DNA of 39,754 bases from Fragilaria crotonensis (GCA_022925895.1 JAKSYS010000593.1:1-39754); one strand, 5' to 3'. Positions 22,748 to 33,323 are shown, numbered from the stretch's first letter. Translations and numbers: made by a program. Notes: generated by a model not told the origin, from the letters alone.

Positions 22748-23953
22748 TGTACTCGTCACGACAAAGGGATGACTAAAGTACAACTGGTCGGTACTTGGAA
22801 ATAGATGCCGCTCGCCGGGGTGCGAGGTTTCTTAGGATTCAAACTTATCGAGTCGAAGGTTGTGTGTCTAAAGTCGTACCGAAGTGATCAGCCATGACGC
22901 CATGTCGTGTAACCTGAAGCAATTAAACTGACAACTGCCATGAACCATGCCCGCTCGTCGTTTGCAAGGTTGTTGCAGACTTGCGCGACGCGTGACGAAC
23001 AGTAACCGTACTCCAGTACGAGGTACTTGTAGCTCCCCTTGTTCTACGAAATACTCGTAGTAATAGGTAGGACTACCGTACGTATCAGTACCTGTTGTTA
23101 GTACGCAAAATTAGTTCAGTAACTGTGAGACTATTGAACTCTGTGGATCATACTATCATGTAGAATAAGGCTATAGGCACATCGTACTCGGAGCATGTGC
23201 TTGTCGACACACCTGGAGCGGGTCGGGAAATTTTGTAACTCAAGACGTATGATAAAAAATCCCAAATCTATTTTACGTGCTGCCGCTGTGAGACGTATGA
23301 TAGTTAGCTATCTTCGATCCAGTCTGAAACCGTCATTTTCTGGACCTTCGTGGATAATTATAGCCAGTTTTAGAATTACTGGTAGCGTAGTATCGGAGTA
23401 CTGCAGTACAGGCTCACAAGTAAGGTACGGTAATTCTCTATCGGTAGTATGTAGCTACAGAGATTACAAGTACAACTATGGAAGGTCCAGCCACGCACCT
23501 CTGCTTGGTATTAATTGCATGTAGAAGCTACGAGAAGAAACGTGATTTTACCGGACCTCCCACGTTCCACGCTCGCTGTAGGGTGTATCTGCAGTAGGTA
23601 GAGGATTTTACTTTCTACAGTACATTGTACCTTCTACTCCGAGTACATATGCATACTGGTACTACTCCGAGTACAAGGACTATACCACGTACGGAGTATG
23701 ACACCCTGCATACTTCTACGACGAAGTACCGTGTATCGTACGTCGTACTCCAGTACAAGTGAAAATCAGCAAAAGACGACAAGCATTTCAAAAGGTCTGG
23801 AGGGCGCGCGTATTACACGACGCGCCGCTTTTATAAAATCCGCATTTGCGAGCCGAAGAGAATCACATCGACCATCCACAGCTCCCACCTCTGGTGACTT
23901 TCATTGCATCGCTCGTCTCCTCCACGTTACCTTACAATTGTAATTGAATCAAA
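22748..23953. promoter_or_regulatory. GTAC-rich divergent intergenic region between the PDZ-HEAT gene and RAN
   Basis: About 1.2 kb between two divergent start codons. I count about 21 GTAC words in 22981-23760, against about 3 expected for random sequence, many as AGTAC/GTACT or within palindromes such as CGTACG. No ORF is convincing. A pyrimidine-rich ...CTCCACG stretch precedes the RAN start. Promoters of both genes are expected here. Confidence 0.5.
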
Positions 23954-24849
23954 ATGGTGAGAGCCTCGTGAATGATTTTACTTTCATTGATTCTCAGTGT
24001 ACTTCGCGAGGCCTTCCATGTTCCAATGAACTGTAGCCAACCAACGCAGTCCACGATATCCATAGAAATTCCATGATCCATGTAGGTGTTCTACGATGTC
24101 TACAGGATTTAGGAATCCTTCGTTTTTCGTCCTCGTTGATTCGACGTCGATTATTTAGCACCATCTTGCCGTCTCACCTTTGCTTTCTTTCCTCCTTTTC
24201 CATCAAGTCTCAAGACGTGCCTGAATTCAAATTGATTCTTGTTGGCGATGGCGGTGTGGGAAAGACTACTTTCGTAAAGCGTCACTTGACCGGAGAATTC
24301 GAGAAAAAATATGTCGCAACTCTTGGAGTTGAGGTTCACCCTTTGGTCTTCCACACCAATCGCGGGCCAATTAAATTCAACGTTTGGGATACTGCTGGTC
24401 AGGAAAAGTTCGGTGGTTTGCGAGATGGATACTACATTCAGGGTCAATGCGCTATCATTATGTTTGATGTAACCTCGCGTATCACCTATAAAAATGTTCC
24501 AAACTGGCATCGTGATCTGACTCGAGTTTGCGAAAATATTCCCATTGTTTTGTGCGGTAACAAAGTGGAAATTAAGGACAGAAAGGTCAAGGCGAAGCAG
24601 ATTACTTTCCATCGAAAGAAAAATCTTCAGTATTACGATATTTCAGCCAAGTCCAACTATAATTTCGAAAAGCCATTTCTTTGGTTGGCGCGAAAGCTCA
24701 GCGGGGACAACCAACTTCATTTCGTTGAAGCTCCTGCTCTCCAGCCTCCTGAGTTTACTATTGACGAGCAGACAAAGGCTCGCTATGAAGCAGAGCTGGC
24801 CCAAGCCGCAGCCCAGCCTCTTCCCGAAGATGACGATGATGATTTGTAG
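23954..24849 (+). CDS. RAN: Ran GTPase, 214 aa, first exon is the ATG alone
   Basis: Exon 1 is only the start codon (23954-23956, AAAATGG). A 251-nt intron (23957-24207) opens GTGAGAG and ends in a pyrimidine tract, CTTTTCCATCAAG. Exon 2 (24208-24849) begins [20 protein letters not shown]. Ran binds GTP in the nucleus and drives importin/exportin transport and spindle assembly. Motifs: P-loop GDGGVGKT (14-21), switch I with T39 and the family signature [19 protein letters not shown] (62-66, catalytic Q66), SAK (147-149) and an acidic C-terminus DDDDDL, all as in human Ran (216 aa). The guanine-specificity motif is NKVE (119-122), not the usual NKVD. An ATG at 24073 lies in the same frame but inside the predicted intron, so I did not use it. 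Ran identity is near certain; the one-codon exon is a prediction. Confidence 0.95.
23957..24207 (+). other. 251-nt intron immediately after the RAN start codon
   Basis: Donor ATG|GTGAGA and acceptor CCATCAAG|TCT behind a long CT-rich tract. Phase 0. Long first introns in ubiquitous genes often carry expression-enhancing signals; here that is only a possibility. Confidence 0.85.
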
Positions 24850-24980
24850 AAGGTCCGTAGCTCTGACCAGAGATAACCAGGCATGGCAGGAAATTGGATA
24901 TGCACGCTTCCCCATAACCTCTAGAACACCAGCATCCTGTCGCATTTTCCTGATCGCTTGATGCCCCAGGCCGCGCCTCT

Positions 24981-25179
24981 GTCGGCATCGCACGATGCAC
25001 TCATTAGGTCCATGGTAGCGATTATGGGTCAGTCGACATCGCACGTTGCACTCATTAGTCCATGGTAGCGATTATAGGTCAGTCGGGATCGCACGATGCA
25101 TTCATTAGTCCATGGTAGCGATTATAGGTAAGTCGGCATCGCACGATGCACTCATTAGTCCATGGTAGCGATTATAGGA
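24981..25179. repeat. Four-copy 50-bp tandem repeat downstream of RAN
   Basis: Units start at 24981, 25032, 25082 and 25132 (51, 50, 50 and about 48 bp). Each contains GCATCG-CA-CGATGC or a close variant (a 6-bp stem hairpin), then CATTAGTCCATGGTAGCG and ATTATAGG. Copies differ at only a few positions. The array begins about 130 bp after the RAN stop codon, so part of it may be in the 3' UTR. Confidence 0.9.
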
Positions 25180-25273
25180 ATCACGAAAGCCGAGATTCAA
25201 GACGAAAACGGCACAAAATTCCTCTGTTCTCCCAAGGTCTGGAGCCCTTCATACTTCATGCAAGACCCAATGC

Positions 25274-25341
25274 AAAACGCTAAAGCCTCAAAGCGGTTTA
25301 TATCGACAAAACGCTGTAGTCTCAAAGCGGTTGATATCGAC
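25274..25341. repeat. Two-copy 34-bp tandem repeat
   Basis: AAAACGCT...TCAAAGCGGTT(T/G)ATATCGAC occurs at 25274-25307 and 25308-25341, with four or five differences. Confidence 0.8.
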
Positions 25342-26107
25342 GAACCCACAGCATACGTACCACTTAACTAACATGATGGACCGGTGTTGCAGGCACTGTG
25401 AGGGTTGATCAGCAAGTACCCGACTGTCTCCGAAATGCCCTTTGATTGGACTCAATTTGTTCTCTCGATCTCGAATTCTTCAGGTGAAGGGTGTTATGAA
25501 GCCGCGGATAGGCAAACCAGAGAGGTAAACAGCATGTAGAGTATCAAATCATTGAACGAGATTTCACGAGCAGTTTTTGTCAAGGCGATCCAGGTATACC
25601 ACTCTTCATTCTTGGATGACATACGTCGTATCGTTGAATGAATACGCTCTTTATTCAAACTTTCGCCTTCAATGTACGACGTTATCTAAATGATTATCCC
25701 AGAGCACCACTCTTAATCAAAAGTGTTCAAAGAAAGTGAAAGCAGAATGTGAATTCCCTTTTGTTTGAGACAGCACTTTCTTAACATTACATGACGAGCG
25801 TCAAATTTCACATTTTCAAGTTAATCTTTCTAGAAGGCGAGTCATTAATGACGTCAATTTTTCAGAACTTCATCATAACATTTGTTTTGGTAGGCATCAT
25901 TTTCCACGTTTCGCAACCAGACAGTGACAATGGGAAGCTTTATCGTAGAGCACTTCAGTCAAATTTGGTACTTTGAAAGTTGAAGACTCGCAATTTAAAG
26001 TCGTCGCAGTGGAGAAAAGCATTCAATGACGTATTGACAGATTCGACATCACTCCTTCTTCAATCACAAAGCTGATCAGGATCGAAAATACTTTCCATTC
26101 TCAATTT
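25342..26107. other. Intergenic DNA, no clear gene
   Basis: Moderately AT-rich. One small ATG frame (25791-25976, 61 aa) holds a hydrophobic segment FIITFVLVGIIFHV after an internal Met. It would pass as a signal peptide, but nothing else supports it as a gene. Confidence 0.4.
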
Positions 26108-26323
26108 TCATTCGCTGTTGTTACATAGAATCGCGTGAACGCCAACCCCGTGTGCTGCTGCATAGTCTCCTTCGACGCACATCATTTGTGCTGAAAGATT
26201 GTATACTTGTGAATCGATCTCTAGGGTAAAATTTCCACGTGATGCAATCGGCGGCGTCACTCCGTTTTCGCATCCGTCGATGATAAACGAATTGGCGTCA
26301 GAAACATGAAAGAAAATTTCCAT
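26108..26323 (-). CDS. Small unrecognised ORF, 71 aa, in a local GC island
   Basis: Starts at ATG 26323 (MEIFFHVSDANSFIIDGCEN) and is closed by a TAA a few codons upstream. It has three Cys residues, two N-glycosylation-type sequons (NFT, NLS) and a coherent polar/hydrophobic pattern (TLEIDSQVYNLSAQMMCVEG). Its base composition (about 45-50% GC) stands out from flanks near one-third GC, which favours real coding. There is no signal peptide on this piece, so it may be the last exon or a fragment of a larger secreted protein. I cannot assign a family. Confidence 0.35.
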   Translation of the reverse strand: MEIFFHVSDANSFIIDGCENGVTPPIASRGNFTLEIDSQVYNLSAQMMCVEGDYAAAHGVGVHAILCNNSE

Positions 26324-27612
26324 CGGTTCGAAATAGATCACTTACAATGCAGTTACCTAATCCTCATGTACAAAAAACCCAATCAAATCAACTCGCTTCT
26401 TTAATAATGAACAGTTCAAGCGCGTAACCTTTACTTACTCATTCTCTATCCGATTCAGCACTCATGCGAAAACAATTCTTAACTCATGAAATACAAATTT
26501 ATACCTGCATCATTATAAAACTACACCGCTCGAAAAAGCGATTTCGAAGTCGTTGCATATTCTTACATCTGGATATTAAAAACGTCAATAAAACTCAAAG
26601 TATCGTTGTACGAAATTCCCTGAGATGAGATTTCAATCTCTTATCGTACAACTCGACATGAGAAATTACAAGTAAACAAAATCTAGACTCCATTATTTGA
26701 TACTTCGTTTCAAACTTTTTTCGAACGAAGAAAAGCAAAGGAGAAGGGCGATCAATGCAATGAATTGATTTAAATATGGTGATGAATGTTGCCAATCATT
26801 CACCTTCCTCGAAAATTTTCCCTTTTATTTTCTTTGTTTTTGCATAACTCGAAGGATCCCAGTTCCCCTAACCATGAAACTTCGTGAGAAAGTTTTCCCG
26901 CAAGGGGTCGGATCAAGTTATTTTTCTTCAAGTGAAGCAGCGATAGATCTCCAAGATTTTGCTTCTGCTCTCCATCATGGAGAAGTTGCTCTCTCGAAGT
27001 TGTAATCACTGCCTCACTTGTTTTGGCAATGGGTCTAGATTTTCAACGTTCTGCGATTTTCGATTTTGCTTGACCACTGTAGATTTAAGACGTGAAGAAG
27101 CTATCTTTCCTTCTACTCCTCATCTCATGTATAATATGAACATTGGCTTTTAATCTTCTTGATGACTTTATGTTCTGAATTGGTTTTCGTTGTCTGTTTC
27201 CTCTTTCTTGCTCTCCTATAATGTGAGTTGTTCTGCGACACGAAATCTTCGCTTTATTTCCTGATTTACCCCGTATTTATGAGTTCCGACGTCCATTGGA
27301 TAATACTGCTTATTTGTCGCCATGCCTGCCTCCACATATGGTCGTTGCCTTTGCCCGTTATCTCTACTATTGTAGTCGTTTGTAGCGCAGTCAACAGCCG
27401 CTTTGTGGGAGACGGCTTTGTTGACCAAGTCAAAGGTGTCGGTTGTTCTGATTTCCACAAAAACTTCGTCGACAAGATGACCTCGACACAGGGTGGTGGT
27501 GAATGCACTCTCAGCCGGAGCTTATGGTCCACTTTAGTGATGGGCACGATATGTAACGATTCCATTGCTCGTAAGGTTGCACTTCCATTTGCATATTACT
27601 GCCGCAATCGCC
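26324..27612. other. AT-rich spacer without a recognised gene
   Basis: Roughly 26340-26820 is strongly AT-rich (some 60-bp lines are below 30% GC). From 27230 an open stretch on the plus strand includes GDGFVDQVKGVGCSDFHKNF (27411-27470). Part of its DNA, GGCTTTGTTGACCAAGT, recurs at about 28816. I recognise no gene. Confidence 0.4.
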
Positions 27613-27748
27613 GGGATCTCGCTCCACAAAGCATGCATAGCGGCGCGCTCATGCTCTCTATTCCACTTTCGGGTCTTCCAGGGATCTCGCTCCAAAAAGC
27701 ATGCATAGTGGCGCGCTCGTGCTCTCTATTCCACTTTTGGGTCTTCCA
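27613..27748. repeat. Two-copy 68-bp tandem duplication
   Basis: GGGATCTCGCTCCACAAAGC at 27613 recurs as GGGATCTCGCTCCAAAAAGC at 27681. Both copies run through ATGCATAG, GCGCGCTC and CTCTCTATTCCACTTT. About four differences between copies. Confidence 0.85.
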
Positions 27749-28041
27749 GGAAGAAAAATGCGAGAGATGAACGAGCGCCAAAAGAGCCTCTACAATTAGA
27801 CCTCGCTTGAAGAAGCGAAATGTGTTGCTCCTACGTTTTCCGAAGGATGAGGATACATACAATGAAATCTGGTAGGGAATTTCATGAAAGCTAAAATCAT
27901 ATTGATCTCACTAAAATAGGATATTTTGAATTGTGAAATTTTGGGGACCACCTATTACTAGTAATTATTGAAGTGGAGGGTGAATCAATGGCGGTTCCCC
28001 AATTTTGGGGAATCGCCACGGGCAGGAGGGTATTTCGGATT
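27749..28041. other. Spacer containing an 11-bp stem hairpin (27990-28017)
   Basis: GGCGGTTCCCC, a six-base AATTTT loop, and GGGGAATCGCC form an 11-bp stem with one wobble pair. No gene is adjacent. It could be a structured RNA, a terminator or the core of a decayed inverted-repeat element. Confidence 0.45.
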
Positions 28042-28426
28042 GGACATCACAATTTTAAGGTGTGATCCACAACACAGCAAGATGCTCCAAAATGTTGGTT
28101 GACCCTGTCAATATTCCTGTTTCCGTGGTGGTTTTCAGCTTTGACATCAAGATTTTCAGGTTTAATCTTCAACTTGCTCCAAATGTTAACAAGGCTGCCT
28201 GACCCTTCCAATGTCCTGTTTCTGTGGTTACCATAAAGTGGTGGAAGAAACAAGAAACATGCTTGTGGTGCCAGCACTGAAAGTAGCATTCCTGTTTCCA
28301 TAGTCACTCACTATCAGGTGTACAATGAAAACAAAGTAGCATTCCTATTTCCATAGTCGCTATCAAGTGTACAATGAAAACAAATTCCTATTTCCATAGT
28401 CGCTATCAAGTGTACAATGAAAACAA
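28042..28426. repeat. Cluster of imperfect direct repeats
   Basis: A 101-bp unit beginning GACATCA(C/A) at 28042 and 28143 is duplicated with much divergence. It is followed by three shorter units (28283, 28336, 28385; 43-53 bp) that share CATAGTC, CTATCA and GTGTACAATGAAAACAAA. The words ATTCCTGTTTCC/ATTCCTATTTCC tie the two series together. Confidence 0.75.
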
Positions 28427-30105
28427 ACATTGTCATCCTCATGATCATGATGATCACATCAACATGAGCAATGTCTCCAAATAAGTTTACCTCTTGCACA
28501 AGAAAAACACAGTTTCAAGACAATTTCACCTTCAAAATACAGTTTAGCAGTGGCGTTATGAGTGGTACACAACAAATTTATGCTTCTTGTGCTTTATTTC
28601 ACTCAAAGTAGCAAGATTTATTACAAATTTGGAGGCATTGCTTATGTAAGTGTGATAATGAGCACGAGGATGACAAGACTGTTGCATCTTCAAAATACAG
28701 TTTAACAGTCATGAGGGGAACACAACAAATGATCTCATGTTGCATGAACTGTAGTCATCACCAAAAGTGCTTTCTTCCTCACAGAACAATGAAACTGGGT
28801 GTGTGGGGGACAAAGGCTTTGTTGACCAAGTGACAAGTGGTAAGTACTATTTTAGTACCAGCAAGCCAGAGAGATGGGAAAGATGCAAGGAGCCATTCAT
28901 GAGAAGGTGCATCATGTATTTGGAGAGCAAGAAGACTGCACTGCTGTTGCCGCTAAGAATTGAGTGCTGCACTTCTTGGTCTGAGTGGCATAAAACAAAA
29001 CATGTTGTGAATAGCTTATCATAGTAAATAGCAAGAGATCTGCTGTGTGTAACATGATGGAAAATTGTACTATAGTACACATGATGAAGAGGATATTCAA
29101 GTAGCTATGCTCTTCCAGCAATGACTGATAACTATCTGAAAGAATGACACTAGCACCATGTGCCTGCAACTTTCATCCTGATTGATGGGAATGGAAGAAC
29201 CACTGTCCAGAGCTTCAGATCCATTGGTGCTGCTCCATTTAAAGCAAAGTGGCATGCCTGGTTGGCAACCATGTAGATTTGATTTCAGCATCCATTCTTC
29301 TATACGTGGTAGCAAAGAATGTGAAAACCAGATGGTAGCTTTTAAAGAATTGCGGCCCACAAGCACAAATGTCAAATGTGATGATGACACCACAAGAAGT
29401 CACGATGTTGAAGCAAGTGAATGCAATGGTGATGAAGTAGTGAAGCAATGTGGGGGTGTTTTTGGGGTATAATCATTTTCACATGATAAAACACTTATTC
29501 AGATTTACTACAGGAAGGGCAGACATGGGAGGTTCATTTAAAAGTCAAAGGAAGGAAATCAATTGACTCATAGTAGTAACTAGTATATCTGCAAGGTCCT
29601 AGGGAAGGCTGTCAAATGATAATGAACAAGTGAACAGGGAGGCAAGGGTGACAATAGGGAATTCAAGGCTACTAATGGATATCCATATGAGATTTCCCTT
29701 AGCTTTGACTCAGAGACAGTTGTGAGCCATGTTAAAGGACATCTCTAATGGATTTCCTTTTAGCAGTCAACCAAAATTTTCCCAATTTTGTCAAATAAAT
29801 GGATACAATTTCCACTACAGATTTCCCCTGCCTACTAGTCCATTTCTCTTCCCTACATTCAATTTGACTTTCTTTTGTTCAACATGCTCCATCATTTCAT
29901 TACATGCCTTGTAGTCTGTAGTCTATAGAACAAATCTTTTCATTCAAGATATTTTTCTGACTGTGCTCTCTGCACACAATTGCACTTTTATTCTCAAATT
30001 CACACTGCATGGAAACGTTGCCAACAACAGCATCACTACCGTACCTTCCAGACAAGGAGGGTGCATGCTAGTCAGGGACCCCCATCGGAGGCCCAACCAG
30101 CAAGG
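28427..30105. other. Gene-poor DNA
   Basis: AT-leaning sequence with short overlapping frames only. A plus-strand stretch at 28767-29024 (CVGDKGFVDQVTSG...) shares a short DNA segment with 27411-27440, hinting at a common decayed repeat. No motif, RNA gene or clear terminal repeat is seen. Confidence 0.4.
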
Positions 30106-30512
30106 ATGCTGGTGTCAAATGTGAGAGGCTGCCTTAAGTGGTACCAACCCTGTTGCAAGTGTGGTTGCATAAGGTGTACTACCCATTGCAGGCTATTCAA
30201 AGGAGATTCACCCTTTCTGGCAAAGCATGATGAGATGCTGGTGTCAAATGTGAGAGGCTGCCTTAAGTGGTACCCACCCCATTGCAAGTGTGGTTGCAGA
30301 AGGTGTACCCATTGCAGGCTATTCAAAGGAGATTCATCCTTTCTGGAAAAGCATGATGAGAATTGTGTTGATATGATACTCATTTGACACTTGATTGTGA
30401 AGCAGCCAATTTCTGTGCCATGAATGCTTTGCTAGGTATCAGTGACAAGGGCGCCAAAAAATGGTTGAAGAGATTATGGCATAGTCTGTGCAAAAGCAAC
30501 AAAACAATGTGA
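30106..30512 (+). pseudogene. Cys-rich ORF with an internal tandem duplication, frameshifted near its end
   Basis: From ATG 30106 the frame encodes two adjacent copies of a 42-43-residue module: MLVSNVRGCLKWYQPCCKCG... and MLVSNVRGCLKWYPPHCKCG.... Each has a core C-x5/6-C-x-C-G-C-x2-C-x2/3-H-C followed by RLFKGDS and LEKHDE. The spacing suggests a metal-binding or disulfide knuckle. The frame stops at 30387, but a neighbouring frame continues in a coding-like way (THLTLDCEAANFCAMNALLG, then KKWLKRLWHSL) to 30512, so one base is probably lost or gained near 30370. Upstream open sequence has no ATG, so an earlier exon is possible. I do not recognise the family. Confidence 0.4.
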
Positions 30513-31600
30513 CAATCCAGAGTGAGTGCAATGACCACATCCCCCGTGCATAACTTGAAATGGGTCCCAATGATCTATACTCTGAGTATGAAGTATGCTA
30601 AGAAAAACATGTGATCCAAAAATGGCCAGCACCTCAAGTGCTGCCAAGTACAGAAGACAATTAATAAGACAATGAAAAAGTAGTTCTGCAAGGTCAATCA
30701 GAATCTGAGTTGGACCAATGCCTGTATCATCAAAATTGCCATGGCTCTTAGTAGTGGTACATTCATCCATCACACCAGAGTTACAAAACCAACCACACGT
30801 AATGCATCTACAAAAACTGCAGCCTGTATGACATGAAGTAGTTCCTGGTAGTAGTATGTTTCTAATTATGATTTCTTGCCAATAGTATGATGGGATAGAT
30901 TCTTGTGATTTACCCAGTGTTTGTATGCAACAAGTAGTGAAGGTGAAAGTCCTTAGTAACAAGGGCATTTGAAAGTAGGTGTTTAAGTTTGTTGAAATTG
31001 AGAGCGTGAGTACTAGTTGATTTGGCATTTGTGTTCTGGGTTTTAGTCCCAGCCAGACTGGTGTCAAATCTGGGTTTTGAGTCCCAAACATGTATGATTT
31101 ATGCATGTGCAACTGGATCTTTGACTCAGCATGACTCTATATATATTCACCTTGCTCATGATATGTTAGTTTTGTATACGCAACAACAGTATGGTATGTT
31201 ACAAACCATAAGTATCACATCAGAAGGTGGCGGGTTTTACACGTAATAGTTTTGGTACATGTACCGTTTTTTTAGTCCAGTACAGTGTGTACTATTTTTG
31301 TACTACATTGTACAACGTATGACTCTGTGTAATATCCATTGTACTTGTAACTTTGTTTTTGGAGTCCAGTACAGCCATGTACCCTTTCATGGTACACCTA
31401 ACATCATACTGTCAGTGTACCATAAATGGTTTTGTTGTAACATCGTGATGTGGCTGTAAAACCCCTTTTTGATCAAGTGGAACACCCTTTTACATTTCCT
31501 TCTGTATACAGTACAACGGTAGTAGCACATCAGTACAGTGCTGCACTATTGCCAGCAATTGCGGTACAGTCAAGCATACGCTTCCTCCAACCAGTGCTAT
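30513..31600. other. Intergenic DNA, GTAC/TACA-rich toward its right end
   Basis: No convincing gene. A 212-codon minus-strand frame (31112-30474) lacks any recognisable pattern. From 31250 to 31560 the sequence is dense in GTAC and AGTACA words, like the spacers beside the housekeeping genes. This lies just beyond the 3' end of gene A. Confidence 0.4.
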
Positions 31601-33323
31601 TTACAACTCAATGAAGGCATTGACTACAGGTTGATTTGTCCTTTCCAAACGCTGCTGCAAAGCAGCATGATCTATTTCTCTCTCAGATTCCATTTGTGCT
31701 CCACCTCCCGCCTGCTGCCTCAGACTGTTCATCAACCACTCCTCGGCATCCCTTGCATTTCTACTAGCTCTGTCCTCTTGTACCATCTCGCACAATTGAT
31801 TGAATCGGCGAATCCCCTCTTCACTCCAGCCACCATATTCATTGGACGCTCCATCAGTATGGTGTGTGTATTTTCCCACAATACGTTTTGACCTTGGCTC
31901 CCCATTTCTGTCCTGATGATATCTCTTGATCCACTTGTCAATGTAGGCGTCATAAAGCAGCAACGCAAACGCCTCATCCGAAACCGTGACAATGAATGCG
32001 CCCGTATCACTTGATGTCGCATCAGATATTGTAGCCCTGTACTTCTTCCTTGTACCCCACGCCCTCTTCCCACACACACATTCTAGCAGTTCACCAGCAA
32101 ACCACACGAAAGCCTCCTTTTCCTCCGCTGTCTGCGACTGGCAAAGTTTGCAAAGAGTGTCCATTGAATATGGTGGTGGATCCACCTCATCCACATGATT
32201 CTTGATCTTCAGCAGCTTCATTGCAGCTTCTTGTGCCGACTGTGGCATGTGCTCCGTTTGTGTTCAGGGCTCCCATGACAATAGTTTTGTACATCCTCAC
32301 AAATTGCGGTGCATTGGCCGGCTTCTCTTGATCGATAATCACCTGCATGACCATATCAAAGTATTCTTTACATGTGATGAACTTGACCCCCCGAAAGATA
32401 ACCGTTTTCAATGTAACTTGTATGCGGTCTCTGATATTTTTCTTAGTCAATCCCTTGGCAGCTCTGTAGGACACGGCTCGCCTTTCTTGTTGTAGTAGCA
32501 ATGTCGTTCCATGTTCAATATCTTCATGACCCTGCAGTTCACCCGTCCACTCTTGCAGGCCATGGACACCGCGGTTGTCAGTGACAGGGGATGCGTTCCC
32601 ATGTCCAAGTTGCTGTCCGCCAACTTGCATGCCTTGGATGGGATTCACGTTTCCGTTCTCAGTTCCTCTTCTGCCGCCACCTCTGCCACCAACAAATGGA
32701 TAGTCTCTGGATGGAGGCCCTCCATTGTTGACAACACTCCCAGGTCTAACATTCCTGATTCCAAGTTGGTCTCGTCCGCTGCCAACGTATGGATAGTCTC
32801 TGGATGGAGGCCCTCCATTGTTAGCAACGATGCCGGGCCCAACATTCACATTTCCAATATGGCGTCCACGTCCACCGCCAGCAACAAAGGGATAGTCTCT
32901 GGATGGAGGCCCTCCATTATTCACGACGTCCCCGGGTTCAACGTTCACACTTCCAAGTTGGCCTCCACGCCCTTCACCAGCCGATGAAAAGTCTCTGGAT
33001 GGAGACATTCCATTGCTCCCCAAACCTCCTCCACGGGGTCATCATCATCGCTGATGTCACCGTCTCCCTGTCTGGTGGCCCTCCTCCCAGTTCTTCCAGC
33101 ACTGATTTTGTTGGCAAAGTGTTGGCACTTCCTTCTCTCTGCGGTCGTTTTCACCAACAATGCCGTCAACTACACTTCCTGCAGTGCGACTACTCCTTGT
33201 TGCTCTCTTGCTTCTTGCATTGTTTCCTCCTCGTCTCTTCTTCTGCACACTCCGCCATTTTCCACCCCTAGTATCTGTTTGTGGGTCCTCATTTTCATCA
33301 TTCTGCATCCTTTTATGCGTCAT
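31601..33323 (-). CDS. Gene A: repeat-rich N-terminus plus conserved C-terminal domain, unknown function, frameshifted
   Basis: Starts at ATG 33323 (MTHKRMQNDENEDPQTDTRG). A basic then acidic region (GRRATRQGDGDISDDDDPVE) is followed by four Gly/Arg-rich repeats (about 32650-33010) with NNGGPPSRDYPFV spaced 93, 99 and 96 bp, all multiples of three. A helical region follows (RDRIQVTLKTVIFRGVKF). The C-terminal domain has FIVTVSDEAFALLLYDAYID, a KYTHH segment and GGWSEEGIRRFNQLCEMVQE, ending before TAA at 31603-31601. Frame changes are needed near 33130, 33020 (GGGG) and 32254 (GG). The domain pattern recalls hypothetical proteins that I remember as expanded in diatom genomes, possibly mobile; this is from memory and unverified. 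Gene B at 36376-38019 appears to be a paralogue. The nuclear-type basic/acidic N-terminus suggests nucleic-acid contact, which is inference. Confidence 0.6.

Noticed and set aside
24073..24207. N-terminal extension of Ran from the ATG at 24073
   Set aside because: It would add 45 residues absent from the Ran family, and the segment ends in a textbook polypyrimidine tract plus AG.
25791..25976. Small ORF with a signal-peptide-like segment
   Set aside because: Only 61 codons in AT-rich DNA, where hydrophobic runs arise easily; no supporting context.
26340..26820. Candidate low-GC centromere-like segment (also 36080-36250 and 38350-38460)
   Set aside because: The stretches are short or not extreme enough throughout, and AT-richness alone is not evidence; chromatin data would be needed.
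30474..31112. 212-codon minus-strand open frame
   Set aside because: Composition is unlike a protein, with no domain, and it overlaps antisense to the coding-like tail of the Cys-rich ORF at 30387-30512.
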